A stretch of 19,359 bases of DNA from assembly GCA_035542775.1 (NCBI GenBank), contig DATKKX010000262.1, positions 1 through 19,359 on the forward strand, given 5' to 3'. This stretch comes from DATKKX01 sp035542775 (GTDB lineage Bacteria > Planctomycetota > Phycisphaerae > UBA1845 > UTPLA1). How positions within the stretch are numbered: the first letter of the stretch is position 1; every line of letters begins with the position of its first letter. The translations under genes were made by a program, and so were the position numbers. Shown piece after piece: positions 15,348-19,359 of the stretch. A model generated the notes under the pieces. It saw only the letters and a list, made by a program, of their open reading frames with translations, had not been told where the DNA came from and did not search any database.

Positions 15348-15363
15348 CGCGCCGGCCGGCGCG
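15348..15363. promoter_or_regulatory. Perfect 16-bp GC palindrome between divergent promoters
   Basis: CGCGCCGGCCGGCGCG is a perfect inverted repeat lying 11 bases upstream of the -35 box of the plus-strand promoter and 44 bases from the -35 box of the minus-strand promoter. A shared regulator site is possible, but the local sequence is almost pure G and C, where palindromes arise easily. Confidence 0.3.
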
Positions 15364-15374
15364 GCGGGCGTGCA

Positions 15375-15403
15375 TTGCCGGCGAGCCGGCCGCTCCGCAT
15401 AAT
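15375..15403 (+). promoter_or_regulatory. Sigma70-like promoter for the membrane protein gene
   Basis: TTGCCG (15375-15380) and CATAAT (15398-15403) are separated by 17 bases, matching 4 and 5 of 6 consensus positions. RNA would start around 15410, only two or three bases before ATG 15413, which would make the message practically leaderless, in keeping with the missing ribosome site. Confidence 0.5.
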
Positions 15404-15412
15404 GCGTTCGAC

Positions 15413-17554
15413 ATGCGTGGTTCCGACAACAACGATCAGTCCGCTCGTTTGTCCCGGGCGGACATGGGCTGGATTGCGGCGACGGCGCTGCAGCCGTTCC
15501 TTTTCTTCATTGTGCTGACATTCCCGAGCCCTTTCGGACTCGGCCTGAACATCACCAACGATTTCACCGGCCACCGGATCTGGTACACGCAGGTCGATAC
15601 CTACTTTATCAGCAAGGGGTACTTCCCGCTCTGGAATCCGACGTTTGAAATGGGGTCTCCGCACCTCTCCATACCCTTCGGCACGGCTTCGCTCTATCCG
15701 CTTCGCTGGTGGACTTACCTGCCGACCTACTTCGGCGGCATGATGAACTATGCGGCGCAGTACGTACAGATCTCCCTGCACACGGCTCTGGCCCTGGTCG
15801 GGCTCTATCTGATCAACCGCCGGCATCTCCGGCTTTCCGGCGCGGCGAGCATGCTCGCCGCTTCTCTGTTCCTCCTCAATCAATGTTTCAACAACTTCAT
15901 CCGCTTTCCGCACGGTATCGAGAACATGACCTGGGTGCCGTGGATGCTGTACTTCGCCCTTAATTTGGCCCGAGGAGCGGGCAGCGGCGCAGCTCACCTC
16001 CGCGCCGATTTCCTCGCCCTTGCCACCTGTGTGTTGCTCGGCTGGCTCACCGGCTATGGGCAGTTTTCCTATCTGGGCGCAATGTTGGTGGCCGTGGTAA
16101 CAATCATTGCGGCTCGATCCTTGCGCGGCATCCTGCTGGTGGCCGGAGCGGGTCTGGCAGGCACGGTGCTGGCAGTGGGGGCCATCTGGCCGGCCACCCA
16201 GTGGGTCCTGAACCACCCCCTGCGCGGTGGCCGCGATATCTCGGGCATCAACACGATCGGCGTCACCGAGTACAAGGACATCCTGCTTCACCCCTTTGCC
16301 GTTGATATCCACTACAGCAGCTTCACCTTCCCGTTCTTCTTTGGACTGGTTCTCGGCGGATTGCTCGTGACCTGGCGACGCCCGACCATGCGGCTCTCGC
16401 TCGGTCTGGCTTTGGCGATGGTTCTGCTCGTCGATATCTCGCGGGGTCTCGATGGCCTGACGTTCAAGTTTCTTTATCGCTATCTCCCCTTCTTCGGCGC
16501 GTTCAACAGCCCGTCAAAAACCTTGTGGGTTGCGTTCATCCCGATGGCCTGTTTTGCCGGCTTGTTCCTAGACACCTTGCTGTCGCATCGTAAGGCGGCC
16601 TTGGTAACGGCGTTTCTGTTCCTCGGCGCTGCTCTGATCATGGCCGCGACCTACTCGGCCGTGGCCCCGCCGGATCTGGTCGGCATCTGGCGGCCCCTGG
16701 TGACCGGATGGATCGCCCCCGCCGTCAGCGGCCACTGCTATCGGTGGATCGTGTGCGGCTCAACGGTCCTGCTTGTGCTCTTCCTGTTGATACGGCGGCC
16801 CGTAGTGCAGGCGGCATCCGCATCGATACTCTGCATTCTGTTCGTGATTCTCTATGCCCGGTACAACACCTTCGTCAGCCCCGGGATGGAACCTCAGGCC
16901 GCCATCGCAACGTGCGATGCCTATCCCAGCGGCCTTTTGGCCGGCCGCCAGGCGGTGGGCTACATGGGTCTGACTGGCATCGGCGTGACCTCGCCGACCA
17001 TCGACCCACCGATCTCCGAGATAATGACGAGCAACCGGCTCGGTTGCGTCTCCCCAAGTCGAGCTCAATTTCCCGCGTCCCGTTTCGACTGGCGCCCCCG
17101 CGAGGCCGGTACCGCGATCGACTTGCAGCTCACCAGCTTCGGGCCCAATCACTGCTTCTTCGAAGTACAGGCGGGAGGCCGTGGAGATCTTGTCTATCTC
17201 GCCAAGTACTCGCCCTATTGGCGCTGCGATCAGCCGTCTGACAAAGATCCCACTGTGGACGAGCTCTATCGTTTCCACGTCGCCCCGGGGCATACCGAAT
17301 TCAAGCTGGAATTCGTGCCCGTGAGCCATGTAACGACCGGGGTGATTACGCTGCTCGGCATCTTCGGGCTGACCGCAATGTGGTGTTATTGGAGTTCGCA
17401 CCGCCGCCTGGCTGTCGCGGCTGCCGTCGCAGGGGTAGTATCGGTGGCCGCGATGCTGGTCGGTTCATTCACTCGCCATTCAATGAGCCAGCGGGACCTG
17501 TACGGCATCAACAACATCTCCCTTGCAGTCCCTTCGCGGCTGGTCCAACCGTAG
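15413..17554 (+). CDS. YfhO/GT-C-like multi-pass membrane protein
   Basis: A 713-residue integral membrane protein with about a dozen membrane helices, starting with GWIAATALQPFLFFIVLTF (residues about 18-36). The first outer loop has NDFTGHRIWY and the motif GYFPLWNPTFEMGSPHLS, close to the 'PLWNP...G' pattern of YfhO-type and related GT-C proteins, which use polyprenyl-phosphate sugars to glycosylate acceptors outside the membrane. A soluble beta-rich part near the end contains YLAKYSPYWRCD and FHVAPGHTEFKLEF, also typical of YfhO-like proteins, followed by two final helices (GVITLLGIFGLTAMWCYW and LAVAAAVAGVVSVAAMLVG). ATG 15413 was chosen over GTG 15326, whose Arg-rich extension crosses the promoter; ATG 15464 is an alternative. 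No clear ribosome site is present. It is divergent from the glycan cluster and may use a lipid-linked sugar made there. Confidence 0.85.
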   Translation: MRGSDNNDQSARLSRADMGWIAATALQPFLFFIVLTFPSPFGLGLNITNDFTGHRIWYTQVDTYFISKGYFPLWNPTFEMGSPHLSIPFGTASLYPLRWWTYLPTYFGGMMNYAAQYVQISLHTALALVGLYLINRRHLRLSGAASMLAASLFLLNQCFNNFIRFPHGIENMTWVPWMLYFALNLARGAGSGAAHLRADFLALATCVLLGWLTGYGQFSYLGAMLVAVVTIIAARSLRGILLVAGAGLAGTVLAVGAIWPATQWVLNHPLRGGRDISGINTIGVTEYKDILLHPFAVDIHYSSFTFPFFFGLVLGGLLVTWRRPTMRLSLGLALAMVLLVDISRGLDGLTFKFLYRYLPFFGAFNSPSKTLWVAFIPMACFAGLFLDTLLSHRKAALVTAFLFLGAALIMAATYSAVAPPDLVGIWRPLVTGWIAPAVSGHCYRWIVCGSTVLLVLFLLIRRPVVQAASASILCILFVILYARYNTFVSPGMEPQAAIATCDAYPSGLLAGRQAVGYMGLTGIGVTSPTIDPPISEIMTSNRLGCVSPSRAQFPASRFDWRPREAGTAIDLQLTSFGPNHCFFEVQAGGRGDLVYLAKYSPYWRCDQPSDKDPTVDELYRFHVAPGHTEFKLEFVPVSHVTTGVITLLGIFGLTAMWCYWSSHRRLAVAAAVAGVVSVAAMLVGSFTRHSMSQRDLYGINNISLAVPSRLVQP

Positions 17555-17755
17555 CGTCGCCTTCCTGTGGGGCCGACGTGCCTGGCGAACAGTGGGTCAC
17601 GGCAATTTCCTGGGCATCGCCGGTCACGACCTTAACAGGCTTGCGATGGCTGGGCCCGGAGCTACCATGCCGCTGTCAGGCGCCGCCGGCCGAGTTGGTC
17701 GCCGGTCGTGAAACGAGAGGTCTTTCCTTTCTTGAATCCTGGATGATGGGCCGCC

Positions 17756-19359
17756 ATGGACACCGTTACCTCCGCCACGTTGCCGTCGACTCGTCAATCG
17801 GTTTCCGCGCTCCCTGCGCCGACTGCGAGAGCATGCCATTGCTGTGGCTTGGGCGGCCTGCTGCTTGTGATCATCCTGCTGGCCCCGAGCGTCGTGTGGA
17901 TCGCCCGCGATCGTTCCGTGTGGCCGTGGGACCAGGCCTGGTACGGTGAGGTCAGCGTCGAGTTGTATCGCACGCTGCGGGACGAGCCGGCGCGATTCTG
18001 GGAAATGATGCTTGCGGCCCTGCCGGCGAAGCCTCCCGGCATCACCTGGCTAGGTATGTGGTTTGTGCCCCTCGGTCAACGCGTGTTCGGACGGATCGAG
18101 CCGGCCTTGATGCTGTCGATCCTGCTATGCCAGGCCGTGACACTCCTGCTGCTGCTCCGCTTGGGCAGACGGCTGGTGCCGGGCCGCCCCCTGGTGGCCA
18201 TGGTTCCCTGCGCGGCGGTGGCGGCGGCGCCGCTCTTCATCGGCATGTCGCATCAGTATTTTGCCGAGCCGCTTCAAACCCTGGCTGTTGCCTGGATCTT
18301 CTGCATCGCAGCTCGCGGGCGCGAGATCAGTCGGCTCGGAGCCGTTGCCCAACTGATCGCCGCCGTGGCCATTGCCATGCTGGCCAAGGTAACGACGCCG
18401 ATCTACTGCCTGCTGCCGGGCATCCTGGCGGTCGGGGCTTTGGTCCGAAAGCGGCCGACAGAACAACCGCTGTCCAGAGGCCGCATAGTGGCGAACGCGA
18501 TTTTACTGCTCGCCGGCCTGGGCCTCGCGGTATGCGCCCTCGCCTGGTACTTTCGCAACGCCGGGCATGTGTACGAACACGCAGCAGGCTCCTCCAGCGG
18601 CACTACGTCTCTGCTCTACGGCAGCGATCGACCGTTTCTCGCCAAAATGTGGTTCTGGTCCGACGCCCTGCGCTACAGCTTTGTCGCCGCGCCGCTGATA
18701 TGGGTCTTGGGCGCGGCGGTGGCAGTCGCCTCGACCACAGGGCTGGTGCGGGCGGTTTGCCGCCGCGCCGGCCGGTTGAACCGGTTCGATGTACTCACCA
18801 TATGCTCCGTCCTTCAGGTGCTGCTCGTTCTCAGCCTCTTCTCCCGCGTAGTCAACGAAGAAACGCGCTACCTGCTGCCGCTGGTGGTTCCGCTGGCCGT
18901 CATCTTGATGCGTGTGCTGGCGGCGTTTCCCGATTGGTCGCTGGCATCTGTGCTGCTGGTGCTGTTTGCCGGCCAGTGGGCATGGATTCAAGCCCAGACA
19001 CAGGCCCTGATCGGCCCGGGCCCGATGCTGAGCCCATGGCTCAGAACGGTGGATCCCGATCCCACGCGAGCGGGGGAAATAGATAGGCTCGTCCGTCTGA
19101 CCTGCGATGAGCGGACGAGCGGGAAGATTCACACCGTCGGCGTCGAGTACCCCTGGTTCAACCCCAACTCATTCAGCTTCTTCGCCGCCAAGGCGGCCTT
19201 GAATGGCGTGCCGCGCTGCACATACACATCGCTGGGCTACGCGGAACAGAGCGAGAACACGGCGTGGAAGAGACTCACGGAAGCAATCCGCTCGCCGTAC
19301 TTCATCTCCATCGACGAGGCGCACCAGCCTCCCAGCGACGCCTTCAACGTCGTCTCGCG
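17756..19359 (+). CDS. GT-C glycosyltransferase, ArnT/PMT-like (3' end outside window)
   Basis: The frame from ATG 17756 stays open to the right edge (534 complete codons). After a polar start of about 30 residues comes a first membrane helix, GLGGLLLVIILLAPSVVWIA, then the outer-loop motif WPWDQAWYGE, whose Asp is the expected catalytic residue of PMT/ArnT-type GT-C transferases, and LPAKPPGITWLGMWF, matching the family's 'KPPxxxWL' pattern. At least eight more helices follow, ending in a soluble segment (KIHTVGVEYPWFNPNSFSFF) that would lie outside the membrane. Such enzymes move a sugar from a polyprenyl-phosphate donor onto lipid or protein. The start is chosen for the fit of the first helix; no good ribosome site is seen. 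It follows the YfhO-like gene by 201 bases with no clear promoter or terminator, so the two may be co-transcribed. Confidence 0.85.
   Translation, partial: MDTVTSATLPSTRQSVSALPAPTARACHCCGLGGLLLVIILLAPSVVWIARDRSVWPWDQAWYGEVSVELYRTLRDEPARFWEMMLAALPAKPPGITWLGMWFVPLGQRVFGRIEPALMLSILLCQAVTLLLLLRLGRRLVPGRPLVAMVPCAAVAAAPLFIGMSHQYFAEPLQTLAVAWIFCIAARGREISRLGAVAQLIAAVAIAMLAKVTTPIYCLLPGILAVGALVRKRPTEQPLSRGRIVANAILLLAGLGLAVCALAWYFRNAGHVYEHAAGSSSGTTSLLYGSDRPFLAKMWFWSDALRYSFVAAPLIWVLGAAVAVASTTGLVRAVCRRAGRLNRFDVLTICSVLQVLLVLSLFSRVVNEETRYLLPLVVPLAVILMRVLAAFPDWSLASVLLVLFAGQWAWIQAQTQALIGPGPMLSPWLRTVDPDPTRAGEIDRLVRLTCDERTSGKIHTVGVEYPWFNPNSFSFFAAKAALNGVPRCTYTSLGYAEQSENTAWKRLTEAIRSPYFISIDEAHQPPSDAFNVVS

Noticed and set aside
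15275..16312. Long minus-strand open frame of 345 codons opposite the YfhO-like gene.
   Set aside because: Its sequence is polar, rich in Gln, Arg and Gly and without motifs, while the plus strand has well-formed membrane helices over the same bases. It also crosses the proposed promoter.
17555..17755. Gap between the two plus-strand membrane genes searched for a promoter, terminator or small gene.
   Set aside because: Only weak pairs such as TTGCGA-16-TACCAT and no hairpin with a T tract were found; small frames there have no ribosome site or recognisable product.
18058..19086. Plus-strand open frame of 342 codons inside the last gene.
   Set aside because: It is in another frame of the GT-C gene starting at 17756, is Arg/Pro-rich and lacks family features.

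Overview
The window is GC-rich, densely coding bacterial chromosome with no RNA genes, insertion sequences, CRISPR arrays or other mobile elements that I can see. It holds 13 genes: 11 complete and two cut by the window edges. I cannot fix the organism. The gene style (tyrosine catabolism genes next to an unknown conserved-looking protein, large fused glycosyltransferases, GT-C membrane proteins) would fit Planctomycetota or Acidobacteriota, but that is a guess.

Region 1 (1-3878) is tyrosine/homogentisate catabolism. The C-terminal end of homogentisate 1,2-dioxygenase (+) converges on a minus-strand set: an unknown 347-residue protein, fumarylacetoacetase and 4-hydroxyphenylpyruvate dioxygenase. 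Together they turn 4-hydroxyphenylpyruvate into homogentisate, open its ring and hydrolyse fumarylacetoacetate to fumarate and acetoacetate. No maleylacetoacetate isomerase is visible, which makes the unknown protein interesting. The stretch 3879-4092 has no gene.

Region 2 (4093-15134, all minus) is a surface-glycan cluster. Transcription runs from 15134 down: a GT2-GT4 double glycosyltransferase, an unknown coiled-coil protein, a methyltransferase with a coiled-coil tail, a sugar C-methyltransferase, a GDP-mannose-dehydratase-like SDR, a polyprenol-phosphate-sugar-synthase-like GT2 fused to a methyltransferase, and a damaged-looking membrane protein. Two ATGA overlaps and short gaps indicate translational coupling. 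Two sigma70-like promoters with identical 18-bp spacers (about 15274-15303 and 9752-9781) would give nested transcripts. The cluster probably makes and attaches a modified, perhaps branched, deoxysugar; the product is unknown. No flippase, polymerase or ABC exporter lies in the window.

Region 3 (15413-19359, plus) is divergent from the cluster and holds two multi-pass membrane proteins: a YfhO/GT-C-like protein and an ArnT/PMT-like GT-C transferase cut by the right edge. They may use lipid-linked sugars made by region 2. The shared intergenic region (15135-15412) holds face-to-back promoters and a perfect 16-bp GC palindrome. The 17555-17755 gap shows no convincing signal.

Most worth following up: the SDR has Leu where GMD dehydratases have the catalytic Glu; the membrane gene at 4093-5718 has an apparent frameshift near its end and lacks its N-terminal membrane segment; and the unknown protein in the tyrosine operon.
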